Below are positions 16,867-25,936 of a stretch of DNA of 64,000 nt, one piece after another. The notes below the pieces were generated by a model. It was given only the letters and a program-made list of their open reading frames with translations. It had not been told where the DNA came from and searched no databases. The first letter of the stretch is position 1; each line of letters starts with the position of its first letter. This DNA comes from Streptosporangium lutulentum (lineage in GTDB: Bacteria > Actinomycetota > Actinomycetes > Streptosporangiales > Streptosporangiaceae): assembly GCF_030811455.1 (NCBI RefSeq), contig NZ_JAUSQU010000001.1, positions 2,108,001 through 2,172,000 of the forward strand, in the 5' to 3' direction. The position numbers and the translations under genes are program-made.

Positions 16867-18230
16867 TCACCGTGACGCGAATGCTCGCCAGGGGCGGGTC
16901 GCGGCAGGAACGGGTACGGGGGCGTCTCATGGCCGCGGGGGCGGCGCTCGCGACATTCCTGCTGTGCGCGGGGGTGAACCTGCTGGCGTTCGGGCGCGGT
17001 ACGAGGCTCGAACCGCAACTGGGCATCCTCGTCGAAGCGCCGTTCGACTACCTGGGCGTCCTTGCCACGCAGGAGGCTCGGCTGCTCACCGCGCTGGCAC
17101 TGGCCCTGCTGGTCGTGCCCGCGATGGCCTTCGTCCACCAGGTGAGCCGGCTGGCCACCGCGACGAGGGAGCGGCGGCTGGCCGCGCTCCGGCTGGCCGG
17201 GGCCACACCGCGCGAGGTGCGCCTGATCGGAGCCTACGAGAGCGGGCGGCAGGCGTTTCTGGGCGGGCTGTCCGGCGCCGCGCTGTACCTGGTGGTCAAT
17301 CTGACGCTGTCGTGGTCGCTGGAGGGCGAGGTGCCCCCGGTCCCGCCGGCGCAGGCACTGGCGATCCTCGCCGCGGTGACGCTCGGCGGGGCGCTGGCCG
17401 GACTGATGGCCGGGCGGCACGTGGTGACCTCCCCGCTGGGTGTGGTCCGGCGGACGCGACCGGCCGGCCCCCGGGCGCTCGACCTGCTGCTGGTCGCGGT
17501 GGGCGCCGGGATGGTCGTCGCCGGATTCACCGCCAAGGGCAGGTTCCCCGGCGGGCCGTACGTCGCGGTGCTGTCGGTCGCGGTCGGCGTGGTGCTCGTG
17601 GTGTTCGGTCTCGTCCTCGGCGCCGCGTGGCTGATCAGGATGGCCGCCCGGCGGGTGGGCCACCGTACCGAGGCGGCGGAGACCCTGCTGGCCGCCCGGA
17701 TGGTCGAGGCCGACCCCCGGGGATGGGCCCGTGCGCTCTCGGTGGTGGGACTGACCGTGTTCTTCGGCTCCGCCGTGGGCGCCCAGCAGGGACCCATCTT
17801 CCTGCGGGGCGGTCCCGGCGCCTCCTACGACGTGACCTACCTGCTGGTGGACCTCGCCCTGCTGGTCGCGCTGGTCACCTCCGCCGCCGCCCTCGTGGTG
17901 CACCAGGCGGAGGAACTGCTCGATCGCCGGCGCTCGTTCGCGGTCCTGGCCGCCTCGGGGACGCCCGGTTCCGCGCTGGGCCGGGTCCTCACCCGCCAGG
18001 CGCTCATCGCGGCGCTGCCGGTGTGCGCCGTGGCCGCCGTCGCCGGGGTGGCGATGGTCGTCCTGTCGCTGCCGGACGTCTACGGTCAGGTGCCGGAGGC
18101 GCTCGGCTTCGCCGCCGGCCGGGCGGTGATCATGGCGGGGGCAGGAGTGCTGGCCGCGCTGCTGGTGGCGCGGGCCGCCCGGCCCATCCTGCGCGGGGCG
18201 CTGCGGCCGGAGGAACTCCGGGACGAGTGA
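16863..18230 (+). CDS. FtsX-like ABC transporter permease
   Basis: This is a 455-residue membrane protein with about eight hydrophobic segments. The first is near residue 20. Two FtsX-type blocks are visible, each with an RLAGATPREVRLIGAYE- or LAASGTPGSALGRVL-like segment after a transmembrane helix. With the ATPase upstream it forms a PadR-controlled exporter, probably for a drug, peptide or lipid. The GTG start at 16863 is coupled to the ATPase stop. A perfect palindrome ends the operon at 18272-18303. Confidence 0.9.
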   Translation: MITVTRMLARGGSRQERVRGRLMAAGAALATFLLCAGVNLLAFGRGTRLEPQLGILVEAPFDYLGVLATQEARLLTALALALLVVPAMAFVHQVSRLATATRERRLAALRLAGATPREVRLIGAYESGRQAFLGGLSGAALYLVVNLTLSWSLEGEVPPVPPAQALAILAAVTLGGALAGLMAGRHVVTSPLGVVRRTRPAGPRALDLLLVAVGAGMVVAGFTAKGRFPGGPYVAVLSVAVGVVLVVFGLVLGAAWLIRMAARRVGHRTEAAETLLAARMVEADPRGWARALSVVGLTVFFGSAVGAQQGPIFLRGGPGASYDVTYLLVDLALLVALVTSAAALVVHQAEELLDRRRSFAVLAASGTPGSALGRVLTRQALIAALPVCAVAAVAGVAMVVLSLPDVYGQVPEALGFAAGRAVIMAGAGVLAALLVARAARPILRGALRPEELRDE

Positions 18231-18271
18231 ACGGCCGCTCCCGTACGGCCGCGCACCGGTCACGGGTGTCC

Positions 18272-18303
18272 GGGCGGCCCTCTCCGTACGGAGAGGGCCG
18301 CCC
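18272..18303. terminator. 32-base perfect palindrome
   Basis: Bases 18272-18287 and 18288-18303 are exact reverse complements. The palindrome lies between the convergent permease and esterase genes. Confidence 0.8.
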
Positions 18304-18313
18304 GACAGGGGAC

Positions 18314-19705
18314 TCAGCGGCAGGCCGGTGCGACGAAGGCCGGGCGGCTCACCTCGGTGAAGCGGCAGCCGAAATCAGGCTTCGACGTGTGGTGGACCTG
18401 GTCGCCCGCCGCACGCTTCCCCTTTTCGACCCAGGTGACCAGATCGTCGAAGGCCCGGGTCAGCTCGCCCTGGGTGAAGTCGCAGTGACCGACGGCCCTG
18501 ATCGCCCGGGAGACGAAGTTGCCGGACTGCCTGTTGCGCGCCGTACGGTCCGCGTAGATCTGCTCCATCGAGTAGGGGACGAAGAGGTCGCCGATGTTGT
18601 GCAGGGAGAGCACGGGAATGCGGGGGTCGCCCTCCACCGCGGGGAAGCCGTCGAGGCCGCGGCTCGGCCGGTCGGTGGCGGCGACCCTCAGCACGTCACG
18701 GTTGAGCTCGCGCTCGGCTCTCGTCAGGCTGGACCGGTCGTCGAGCTGGTAGACCGTTCGCCGGTTGTCCACGACGTTGCCCTTGGAGATGTTCGCGGTG
18801 CCCCCGGTCAGGCCCGGGTAGATGCCGAACAGGAACGGGATCTGGGTGAGCGGCGCGCGGCCGATCGCGTTCCAGTAGGCGAAGGCGGAGTCGAATCCGG
18901 GGCGGTCGCCGCCGCTGCGTTGCTCGACCGCGTCGCTCCAGGTCCTGCCCAGTTTGGTCAGCGCCGGAGGCGTGCCCTGGTTGAAACCGCTGCCGAGCTT
19001 GGGCAGCAGGCCGAGGACTCGATCGGCGTAGGTCTGCTGGTACTCGGGCGCGGGGGAGAGCGGGAAGTCGGTCCGCGTCCCGGTGAGCGCGGCGGCCGTC
19101 ACGTTGGCGTCGTTGAAGTAGTCGAACAGCTCGGTGTCGCCGAGGACGCCGCACGCGGGAAGCGCCCCGGCGAACGTCCTGCGGTAGTGCTCGACGGCGA
19201 CCGCGGCGACGTGCCCGCCCATCGAGAAACCGGTCATGTAGACGCGGCGCGCGGGTTTGCCGGTGACCTGGCGCGCCAGCGCGATCAGCGCGTGCGAGTC
19301 CTTGACGCCCTGCCCGACGTCGTAGCCGTTGGTCTGGTAACTGGAGGCGGCCCAGGCGTATCCCCGGGCGATGAGGTGGGCACGCAGGGGGGAGTTGTCG
19401 ACGTAGACGGTGGTGTCGGTGCCCCGGTAGCCGTGGGCGTACAGGACCAGCTCACCGTTCCAGTTCGCGGGGACCTCGATCCGGTAGGCGGCGCCCTGCT
19501 TGACGCCCGCGTGGGCGGTGGCGCCCGGCAGCGCGGTGAAGGGCCTGCCGGAGGGATACTCGCACCACGGGTCGGCCACGGTGTATCCGGGTTGGGTCTC
19601 GCTGGGTGTGGGTGGGGCGCAGGCTGTCGCCGCGGCGGGCGGTGACCAGACGACCGAGACGGCCGCGACCATCAGAACCGTGACTCCGAGCCGAAGTGAC
19701 CTCAT
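18314..19705 (-). CDS. Secreted alpha/beta hydrolase
   Basis: This is a 463-residue exported protein with a signal peptide of about 27 residues (LGVTVLMVAAVSVVWSPPAAATA). The fold motifs are YAHGYRG near 90, the nucleophile elbow GFSMGG (Ser near 165), and a late LHNIGDLFVPYSME with its Asp and HCDF as the likely His. Six or so cysteines suggest an extracellular protein. It resembles the tannase/feruloyl-esterase and depolymerase class, but the substrate is unknown. An inverted repeat lies just upstream of the start. Confidence 0.87.
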   Translation of the reverse strand: MRSLRLGVTVLMVAAVSVVWSPPAAATACAPPTPSETQPGYTVADPWCEYPSGRPFTALPGATAHAGVKQGAAYRIEVPANWNGELVLYAHGYRGTDTTVYVDNSPLRAHLIARGYAWAASSYQTNGYDVGQGVKDSHALIALARQVTGKPARRVYMTGFSMGGHVAAVAVEHYRRTFAGALPACGVLGDTELFDYFNDANVTAAALTGTRTDFPLSPAPEYQQTYADRVLGLLPKLGSGFNQGTPPALTKLGRTWSDAVEQRSGGDRPGFDSAFAYWNAIGRAPLTQIPFLFGIYPGLTGGTANISKGNVVDNRRTVYQLDDRSSLTRAERELNRDVLRVAATDRPSRGLDGFPAVEGDPRIPVLSLHNIGDLFVPYSMEQIYADRTARNRQSGNFVSRAIRAVGHCDFTQGELTRAFDDLVTWVEKGKRAAGDQVHHTSKPDFGCRFTEVSRPAFVAPACR

Positions 19706-19718
19706 CGGGCGCCTCCAC

Positions 19719-19737
19719 TAGAAGATTAATCTGTCTA
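19719..19737 (-). promoter_or_regulatory. Candidate operator of the secreted hydrolase gene
   Basis: The AT-rich palindrome AGATTAATCT (19723-19732) is flanked by TAGA and TCTA, giving an almost perfect 19-base inverted repeat. It lies 14 bases upstream of the ATG at 19705. Confidence 0.4.
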
Positions 19738-19887
19738 GGTGGATGTACCACGCCCCGACGATCACCGGTAGGCCCACTTTTACCGGTCTCCAGGCGTCGG
19801 GCCGTCCTTGGGGAGCGCAGGCGCGGGACTCCTCTCCCACGTGTCCGGCCTCGGATCGTTCCGTGAGTGTCGTCCGGCCGGCGGGGC

Positions 19888-20877
19888 TCAGGAAGTCGTT
19901 CCGCTCAAGGACGCCCCGAGATCGGTCGTCAGGTACAGAACATTGCGCCCGGATCGCTCGCGCGCGACCAGCCCGCTCTCGCGTAACACGGCAAGGTGCT
20001 GCGACACCGCACTGGGCGTGACGCCGAGCGCGCGAGCCAGGTCCGTCGTCGTCGCGGGCGACCGCAGCTCCTCCAGGAGTTCGGCCCGCGCCCGGCCGAG
20101 CAACCGGACCGCACTGGCCGCGGGAGGCCGCGTCCCCGCGGTCCACAGCGCCCCGACGCCCCGTGCCGGATATCGCACCGTGGTCTGAGTGGAGGTGCTC
20201 TTCTTGATCAGCACGTAGGGCGAGCCGAGAACGACCGGGATGAGAACCAGCCCACCCGGACCGCGATTCACGACGCGCTCGGTCAGCCAGCGCACTTCCC
20301 GCAGCATCAGCCGGCCGTCTCGCCAGCGCAGATCCGGGTGAAGGTCGGTGAACAACCTCTCGGCGCCACCCGCGGTCAACTGCCTGGCACGATAGCTGAC
20401 GTCCGCCTCGAGTACGGCCCGGATCCGTGACCAGTGCGGCGCGACGAGCCGGTCGTGCGCCGCCCGCAGTTCCGCGGCGATCGCCCGCAGGCCCGCCGCC
20501 GGCCGCGCGGCGAGCGCGGCGACGGCGTCAGGGGGTTCGTCGCCGAACACTCGCCGGAGGCTGGCGCGCACCTGATGAGCGGTCGTTCTCCGCAACGCCG
20601 CCAGATCGTCCTCGATGGAGGCCCCCGTGCCGAGCGGGGCGGGGACGAGGAACTCCGGCCAGCTCAGCCGATCGTTCACGAGCAGCGGCAGGGTGCGGGA
20701 GAGGTCGAGCGGACGCCTGGCGAGTTCGTCCGCCGCCCACCGCAGCCACCGCAGGTTGATCGGGTGCCGATCGATGTCACCCAGTTGCTGCAGGCCGGCC
20801 ACCGTCTCCGACAGCGGTGAGATCGCGAATCGCGTCGCCGCCAGTTCGGCCACGCCGAGATCGATCGTCAGAGCCAC
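19888..20877 (-). CDS. ArsR-family winged-helix regulator with long N-terminal domain
   Basis: This is a 329-residue protein. The last 80 residues are an ArsR-type winged helix (RAELLEELRSPATTTDLARALGVTPSAVSQHLAVLRESGLV). The first 240 residues are a helical domain found in DUF5937-like actinobacterial regulators. The GTG at 20877 gives the start MALTIDLGVAELAATRF. It is divergent from an MFS exporter 65 bases away, so it is the likely local repressor. The inducer is unknown. Confidence 0.87.
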   Translation of the reverse strand: MALTIDLGVAELAATRFAISPLSETVAGLQQLGDIDRHPINLRWLRWAADELARRPLDLSRTLPLLVNDRLSWPEFLVPAPLGTGASIEDDLAALRRTTAHQVRASLRRVFGDEPPDAVAALAARPAAGLRAIAAELRAAHDRLVAPHWSRIRAVLEADVSYRARQLTAGGAERLFTDLHPDLRWRDGRLMLREVRWLTERVVNRGPGGLVLIPVVLGSPYVLIKKSTSTQTTVRYPARGVGALWTAGTRPPAASAVRLLGRARAELLEELRSPATTTDLARALGVTPSAVSQHLAVLRESGLVARERSGRNVLYLTTDLGASLSGTTS

Positions 20878-20942
20878 GAATCGATTATGTAGCGGTGGTC
20901 TAAATGCTGTCGTGACGGCGCCCGGCACCGGACGATCCCGGC

Positions 20943-22160
20943 ATGAAACCAGACATGAAACAGGCCGACGCCGAGCCGCGCCTGCCCGCGGCCTACTGGC
21001 GGTTGTGGTGGGCGACGGGCATCAACGCCGTCGGCGACGGGGCGTTCGCCGCGGCCGTCCCGTTGCTGGCCGTCACGGTCACGCGCGACCCCCGGCTCGT
21101 GTCGGTGGTGTCCGCGGCGACGTACCTTCCCTGGTTGCTGCTGTCCCTCCCCGCCGGCGCGCTCGTCGACCGGCACGACCGCGCCGGCCTCATGTGGCGC
21201 TCGCAGGCGATCCAGGCGGTGATCGTCAGTGTCGTCGCGGTCCTTGCCGCGCTCGGTCGGCTCGGCATCCCGATGCTCGCGATCATGGCCTTCGGGCTGG
21301 GGGCGTGCACGGTCGTCTTCGCCAACGCGGCGCAGGCGATCCTGCCGGACCTCGTCGCGAAGCCCCTGCTGTACAGAGTGAACGGCCATCAGCAGACGAT
21401 CACGACGGTCGGCTACCAGTTCCTGGGACCACCGATCGGCAGCCTGCTCTTCGCGGTCGCCGTGGCGCTGCCGTTCGGGATGGACGCCGCCTCGTTCGCC
21501 CTGTCCGCCGCGCTGCTGGCGACCTTGCCCGGGCGCGGTCGCCGGCAGGCCGGGCACCCGCCGATGCGCGCGGCCATAGCGGACGGCCTTCGCCGGCTGG
21601 CCCGTCATCGGCTGCTGCGCACCCTCGCGATCCTGCTCGGGGTCAACACCTTCTGCGGCCAGCTCGGCAACGTCACCCTCGTCCTGCTGGCGACCCAGAC
21701 CCTGCACCTCGACGCGCGCGGTTACGGCCTGCTGCTCGCCGGCGCCGCGATCGGCAGCCTGCTCGGCGGCCTGGCCGGCGCGCGCGTCGTCAGCAGGGCC
21801 GGTGAGCTTCCCACGCTCCTCACCGCGCTCGCCGTGAACGTCGTCGTCTTCGTCGGGATCGGGCTGAGCCCGAACGCGCTCGTGCTCGGCGCCCTGCTGG
21901 CGGTCAACGGCTTCGTCATCACCCTCTGGAACATCGTGACCGTCGGTCTCCGGCAGCGGATCGTGCCCTCCGAGATGCTCGGCCGGGTCAACAGCGTCTA
22001 CAAGATGCTCGGCTGGGGACTGATCCCGCTCGGGGCGCTGGCCGGCGGGCTGGTGGCGCACACGTTCGGGTTGCGAGCGCCGTACCCCGTCGCGGGGGTG
22101 CTGCGAGGGATCGCCCTGCTGGTCGCGATGCCCGTGCTGATCCGTGCCATGCGCGACTGA
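20943..22160 (+). CDS. MFS transporter (efflux type)
   Basis: This is a 405-residue carrier with about 11-12 hydrophobic segments. The start LPAAYWRLWWATGINAVGDGAF and the loop SLPAGALVDRHDRAGLMWRSQ, which matches motif A of the macrolide-efflux-like MFS_3 group, support export of a drug or metabolite. The ATG at 20943 is divergent from the ArsR gene. The Rv2466c-like gene starts 90 bases downstream and may be a separate unit. Confidence 0.9.
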   Translation: MKPDMKQADAEPRLPAAYWRLWWATGINAVGDGAFAAAVPLLAVTVTRDPRLVSVVSAATYLPWLLLSLPAGALVDRHDRAGLMWRSQAIQAVIVSVVAVLAALGRLGIPMLAIMAFGLGACTVVFANAAQAILPDLVAKPLLYRVNGHQQTITTVGYQFLGPPIGSLLFAVAVALPFGMDAASFALSAALLATLPGRGRRQAGHPPMRAAIADGLRRLARHRLLRTLAILLGVNTFCGQLGNVTLVLLATQTLHLDARGYGLLLAGAAIGSLLGGLAGARVVSRAGELPTLLTALAVNVVVFVGIGLSPNALVLGALLAVNGFVITLWNIVTVGLRQRIVPSEMLGRVNSVYKMLGWGLIPLGALAGGLVAHTFGLRAPYPVAGVLRGIALLVAMPVLIRAMRD

Positions 22161-22250
22161 TGGTCGCTTCTGGTGGTTCGTCGGGGGTTGTCGATAAGCT
22201 CCGTAGCCGTCCCGGTTCCAAGGCCCTCACAGCAGATGATCGGAGAGTTC

Positions 22251-22880
22251 ATGCCGGCGGACAAGGCGATCGCGGACCTGTGGTTCGACCCCTCCTGCCC
22301 GTACACCTGGATCACCTCCCGGTGGCTGCTGGAGGTCGAGAAGGTCCGGCCGGTCGAGGTGCGCTGGCACGTGATGAGCCTGTCGGTGCTCAACGAGGGC
22401 CGCGACGAGGATCCGGAGGGCGACACGGAGGGCTATCTGTGGGTGCCCGTGCGGATCTGCGCCGCAGTGCGGCAGGAGTACGGCCAGGAGGCGCTCGTGA
22501 GGCTGTACACCGCGATGTGGACCGTCGGGCGCGAACGCGGACAGGACTGGCCCGGTTCCCTGCACGACGCTCTGACCGCGGCCGGACTGCCGCTCGAACT
22601 CGCCGAGTCCGGCATGTCGACGGCCTACGACGACGTGGTGCGCGCCTCGCACGCCGAGGGCATCGGCCTGATCGGTGACCACGTCGGCACCCCGGTGGTC
22701 GCCGTCACCGGCGCCGACGGTGAGCGCGTCGTGTTCTTCGGCCCGGTCATCTCCCGGATCGCCACCGGCGAGCAGGCCGGTCGTCTGTGGGACGGGACGC
22801 TGCTGGTGGCCGGCACCCCGGGCTTCCACGAGCTCAAGAGCGCCCCGCACGAGGAGCCCCGGCTCGACGGCCCGAACTGA
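22251..22880 (+). CDS. DsbA-fold protein, mycothiol-dependent nitroreductase (Rv2466c) family
   Basis: This is a 209-residue thioredoxin-fold protein. The N-terminus ADLWFDPSCPYTWITSRWLLEVEKVR is the diagnostic start of the Rv2466c family. Members use a CPWC motif and mycothiol to reduce nitro compounds and disulfides. Here the motif is CPYT, so the resolving cysteine is a threonine. Many homologues show that change. The ATG at 22251 follows CGGAGAG by 3 bases, and the longer upstream frame lacks homology. The enzyme should be cytosolic. Confidence 0.88.
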   Translation: MPADKAIADLWFDPSCPYTWITSRWLLEVEKVRPVEVRWHVMSLSVLNEGRDEDPEGDTEGYLWVPVRICAAVRQEYGQEALVRLYTAMWTVGRERGQDWPGSLHDALTAAGLPLELAESGMSTAYDDVVRASHAEGIGLIGDHVGTPVVAVTGADGERVVFFGPVISRIATGEQAGRLWDGTLLVAGTPGFHELKSAPHEEPRLDGPN

Positions 22881-23112
22881 CCTCGGCGAGCCGGGGGCGC
22901 CCAACCGCCGGGCGGCTTGTCGATCTCCGACGGCTTTTCGCGTGCCGTCCCGCCGGCCGGCGGAAACATCGTCAATTTCTCGGTACGGCCGGTGAGTTGC
23001 CGAACCGGGGACGCGCCGCGCCTCTCTATATTGCCGAAGAGCGTGCGTCGTGCCCGAAAGCATGAGTTCAGCGGCTCGCCCCGATGGTTGGTGCCGAGCG
23101 GCTGGAGCGAAC

Positions 23113-23697
23113 ATGGTCGATGGAGCGTCCCGCGATCCCCGCCCGCAAGGGAAGCGCGGCTTCCCCGAAATCGACCCCAGCCTCCGGGCCACCGCGGCGG
23201 CGACGGCGGGTGGCACGCTCGTCATCCTGTGGCCCGCGTTCACGCTGGGCGCGTACGGCGCCGTCTTCTTCGACGCCGTGCTGGGAATCTGGGCCGTGGC
23301 CACGGCGGTGCTGCTCTCGGGTCTGATGCTGCGCACCAGAGGTGCGCTGCCCTGGGGAGGCTGGGTCGCCCTGGCACTGCCCTCGGTCTGGGTCGTCCTG
23401 GCCGTCGTGGCGCCGAGAGCTCACGGGTTTCGCTACCTCCACTACTTCGAGGTGGTGCTCACCCTGGTGGGCGCGCCGACACTGACGTGGCTGCTGTCGA
23501 GGATCCTGCTGCCCGACTACGCCGAGCTCCCCGAACTGCACCGGCTGCGGGCGATCGCCGTCACGATCGCCGTCGGAGTCCTGGCCTTCCTGCTCGGCAA
23601 GTTCAATTACCTGTTCCTCACCTGCGCCGATTTCGACATCAGCGGCAACAACCCCCCTTCCGGCTGCACACACGGCCCGCCTTTCCACCTCCTCTGA
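23113..23697 (+). CDS. Hypothetical membrane protein
   Basis: This is a 194-residue protein with about five hydrophobic segments (starting near residues 25, 48, 75, 105 and 145) and a short polar C-terminus with two cysteines. I do not recognise a family motif. The ATG at 23113 was chosen because GGAG sits 5 bases upstream. An in-frame ATG at 23050 has no such site. The 230 bases before the gene hold no other feature I can support. Confidence 0.6.
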   Translation: MVDGASRDPRPQGKRGFPEIDPSLRATAAATAGGTLVILWPAFTLGAYGAVFFDAVLGIWAVATAVLLSGLMLRTRGALPWGGWVALALPSVWVVLAVVAPRAHGFRYLHYFEVVLTLVGAPTLTWLLSRILLPDYAELPELHRLRAIAVTIAVGVLAFLLGKFNYLFLTCADFDISGNNPPSGCTHGPPFHLL

Positions 23698-23757
23698 GAG
23701 CCCCGCGCGTGGGCGGCTCGTGATCGCCCCGCGGGCGGGTCCGGGGCGGGGAGGACG

Positions 23758-24669
23758 TCAAAGGCGGTAGACCCGGCGGGCGGTCGCGCCGAACACGTCG
23801 CGGGAGACCTCGGAGGGCCGGTGGGAGAGAACCTCCCGCCACGTGGAGACCAGGGTGGGCAGGTCCGTCCAGAGCTTCTCGATGGGGAAGTTGCTTCCCC
23901 ACATGCAGCGGTGGGAGCCGAAGAGCTCCAGGCAGGTGGCCGCGACCGTCTCGATCAGCGACCGGTCCACCCGATGCACGAACGTGCCCTGGCCGGTGAG
24001 TTTCACCACGACGTTGGGGCGCTCGGCCAGGAGTCTCAGCCCGCGGGTCCACTCCGCGACCCTGGAGGGCTCGGAGTCGTCGAGCATTCCCGCGTGGACC
24101 AGCACGAACGTGACGTCGGGGAAGTCGTCGACGAAGCTCGCGGCGTCGGCCATCTGACCGGCGAAGACCTGGAGCTCGAACAGCCAGCCGAGGTCGGCGA
24201 GCGAGGCGATGTTGCGGCGGAAGACGGGGTCCTTCATGCGGTCGGGGGAGGAGGCGAAACGGAACTCCGGCCGCTCGTGCCAGTGCAACTGCAGCCGGGT
24301 GCCCCGCATGAGCGGGGTGAGCTCGGCCTGGCGGCGCATCACGTCCGCCGCGCCCTCGTCGAACAGGTCCGCCGAGCCGATCACGGCCGTGGGCCAGCCG
24401 GTCTCGGCGTGCGTCTCGCGCAGCCGGCGCACCTCGTCCAGGGAGCGGTCGAGCGGCCAGTTGGCCTGCACATAGACCGCCGACGTGATGCCGCAGGCGG
24501 TGGCCTCCTCGACGTACTCCGACACCGGGTAGTCGCGGCGGATCGGCTCGTACGGGCCGAAGATGCGCGGGACCATCTCTCCCTGGAGCCAGGGCAGGTC
24601 GGCGGCGCGCCAGATGTGGTGGTGCGCGTCGACGATCCCGGGAGACGGAAGGGCGCCGGCGTGGGTCAT
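23758..24669 (-). CDS. Amidohydrolase (PF04909 type, fuconolactonase-like)
   Basis: This is a 303-residue metal-dependent hydrolase. DAHHHIW (14-20) gives the first metal site, FVLVHAG the mid-barrel His, and MWGSNFPIEKLW the final Asp/Asn strand in which the usual GSDFP has Asn at the Asp position. Members hydrolyse lactones or decarboxylate aromatic acids. The ATG at 24669 overlaps the VWA gene stop (ATGA), so it is the last gene of the molybdenum hydroxylase operon. It may act on the product of that enzyme, which is inference. Confidence 0.87.
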   Translation of the reverse strand: MTHAGALPSPGIVDAHHHIWRAADLPWLQGEMVPRIFGPYEPIRRDYPVSEYVEEATACGITSAVYVQANWPLDRSLDEVRRLRETHAETGWPTAVIGSADLFDEGAADVMRRQAELTPLMRGTRLQLHWHERPEFRFASSPDRMKDPVFRRNIASLADLGWLFELQVFAGQMADAASFVDDFPDVTFVLVHAGMLDDSEPSRVAEWTRGLRLLAERPNVVVKLTGQGTFVHRVDRSLIETVAATCLELFGSHRCMWGSNFPIEKLWTDLPTLVSTWREVLSHRPSEVSRDVFGATARRVYRL

Positions 24670-25844
24670 GAGGGGACTCCCGTGGGTCGTGGGGTGGGCC
24701 GCCGCCGCGCCGCCGCGCGCCGGGGGCCGGACAGGACGGCCGGGAGGCGGCGGACCTCCGCCAGGCCGGTGGGCAGGTCGCGCACGCCGCCGAGGTGGTC
24801 GAGGCTGGGAAGCTGGGCGGCCATGGCGCGTGTGACCGGGCTGTAGGTGGGGGAACAGGCCAGCGGCGACCACCAGACGAGCCGGTGTCCCAGGCGCGAC
24901 AGGCGGGCGGTCGCGCGGACCATGGGCTCGTGGTCGCCGCGTTCGAGCCCGTCGGAGAGCACGATCACGAGCGCGCCCCTCGCGAGCGCCGTGAACCGCG
25001 GGACGCTCAGGAACTCCTGCAGCGCCGCCCCGATCGCCGTGCCGCCGTCGGCGTCCGTCACCTTCCCCGACACCGCCCGCAGCGCCCGATCGAGGTGCGG
25101 GTGCGACAGCGCGGGGGTGATCCGGGTGAGCCGGGTGCCGAAGGTGAAGACCTCGGTGCGGGCCGGCGCCGCGCGCAGCGCCGTGTGCGCGAGGCGGAGC
25201 AGGTCCGGGGTGTGCTGCCGCAGCGAGCCCGAGACGTCGACCAGGATGAGCAGGCGGCGCGGGCGTGGGGGCCGGGCGCGTCGGCGCAGTTCGACGATCT
25301 CTCCGTCGTGGCGGTGCGCCCGCCGCCAGATGTGCCGCATGTCCAGCCGGTCCCCGGACCGCGCCGGGCGCCGCCGCCGCGACGGCGCCCAGGGCAGTAC
25401 GGCGGGCCAGGCGGCCTCCAGGTCACGCATGACCGAGCGCCGCCGCTCGTCGTCCGGGCCGAAGTCCCGGCTGCCGTACGTGCTGAGCGCGCTGGCCCGG
25501 GTGCCGTCGCCGGGCAGTACGTCCTGTGGCGCGGGGTCGTCCTCGCCGGGTCCCTGGGGGGAGGGCACGTCGCTCTCCGAGGCCGGTGGCGGGACCACGT
25601 CCTGAAGGCCGCCCTGCCGGAACCACGCGTCGAAGACCCGGTCGAACGCGCCCAGCTCGCCGACGTCGTGCAGCAGGGTGATCCGGGCGTACCAGTACAG
25701 GGCGGTCAGGTCGCGCGGTGGCGAGGCGTCGATGACCCGCAGCAGGTCGGCCTGTTTCGGCAGCGCGGTGGTCACGCCCGCGGCGCGCAGCGCGGACAGG
25801 AACCCCCACAGGTGACCGGCGGCGAGGGCGATGGGTTCAGGCAT
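24666..25844 (-). CDS. VWA domain protein, CoxE-like
   Basis: This is a 392-residue protein. Residues 195-370 form a von Willebrand A domain with an intact metal site: D203-x-S205-x-S207, Thr in GGTAIG, and Asp in VLSDG. The N-terminal half has the helical CoxE region. CoxE and the AAA protein CoxD act together in maturing the molybdenum-copper or molybdenum-sulfur centre of CO dehydrogenase-type enzymes, and both genes lie in this operon. The ATG at 25844 has GGAGGTG 8 bases upstream and sits inside the third copy of an 8-base start/stop overlap (see the small ORFs). Confidence 0.9.
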   Translation of the reverse strand: MPEPIALAAGHLWGFLSALRAAGVTTALPKQADLLRVIDASPPRDLTALYWYARITLLHDVGELGAFDRVFDAWFRQGGLQDVVPPPASESDVPSPQGPGEDDPAPQDVLPGDGTRASALSTYGSRDFGPDDERRRSVMRDLEAAWPAVLPWAPSRRRRPARSGDRLDMRHIWRRAHRHDGEIVELRRRARPPRPRRLLILVDVSGSLRQHTPDLLRLAHTALRAAPARTEVFTFGTRLTRITPALSHPHLDRALRAVSGKVTDADGGTAIGAALQEFLSVPRFTALARGALVIVLSDGLERGDHEPMVRATARLSRLGHRLVWWSPLACSPTYSPVTRAMAAQLPSLDHLGGVRDLPTGLAEVRRLPAVLSGPRRAAARRRPTPRPTGVPS

Positions 25845-25890
25845 CGCCGGACACCTCCGTGGGGTCTGCGGGGACGGTGGGATCAGGCAT
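25837..25890 (-). CDS. 17-codon coupled small ORF 2
   Basis: ATG to TGA encodes MPDPTVPADPTEVSGDA. Its start overlaps the stop of small ORF 1 by 8 bases (ATGCCTGA), and its own stop overlaps the VWA gene start by the same 8 bases. Its upstream half carries the GGAGGTG ribosome-binding site of the VWA gene. It may be a translational relay and not a functional peptide. No homologue is known to me. Confidence 0.5.
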   Translation of the reverse strand: MPDPTVPADPTEVSGDA

Positions 25891-25936
25891 CGCCGACCGC
25901 CCCCGCGTGGCCGACGGAGAGGAAGGACTCAGGCAT
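25883..25936 (-). CDS. 17-codon coupled small ORF 1
   Basis: ATG to TGA encodes MPESFLSVGHAGAVGDA. The ATG lies inside the last codons of the AAA ATPase gene (ATGCCTGA, 25929-25936), and the ORF ends GDA-stop exactly like the ATPase and small ORF 2. GGAG lies about 10 bases before the start, inside the ATPase gene. It arose from tandem duplication of the gene junction. Confidence 0.5.
   Translation of the reverse strand: MPESFLSVGHAGAVGDA

Noticed and set aside
16964-19645. 893-residue plus-strand ORF
   Set aside because: It is a shadow of the FtsX permease and of the antisense strand of the esterase gene. Its composition is Arg/Gly-rich without motifs, as expected for out-of-frame reading of GC-rich DNA.
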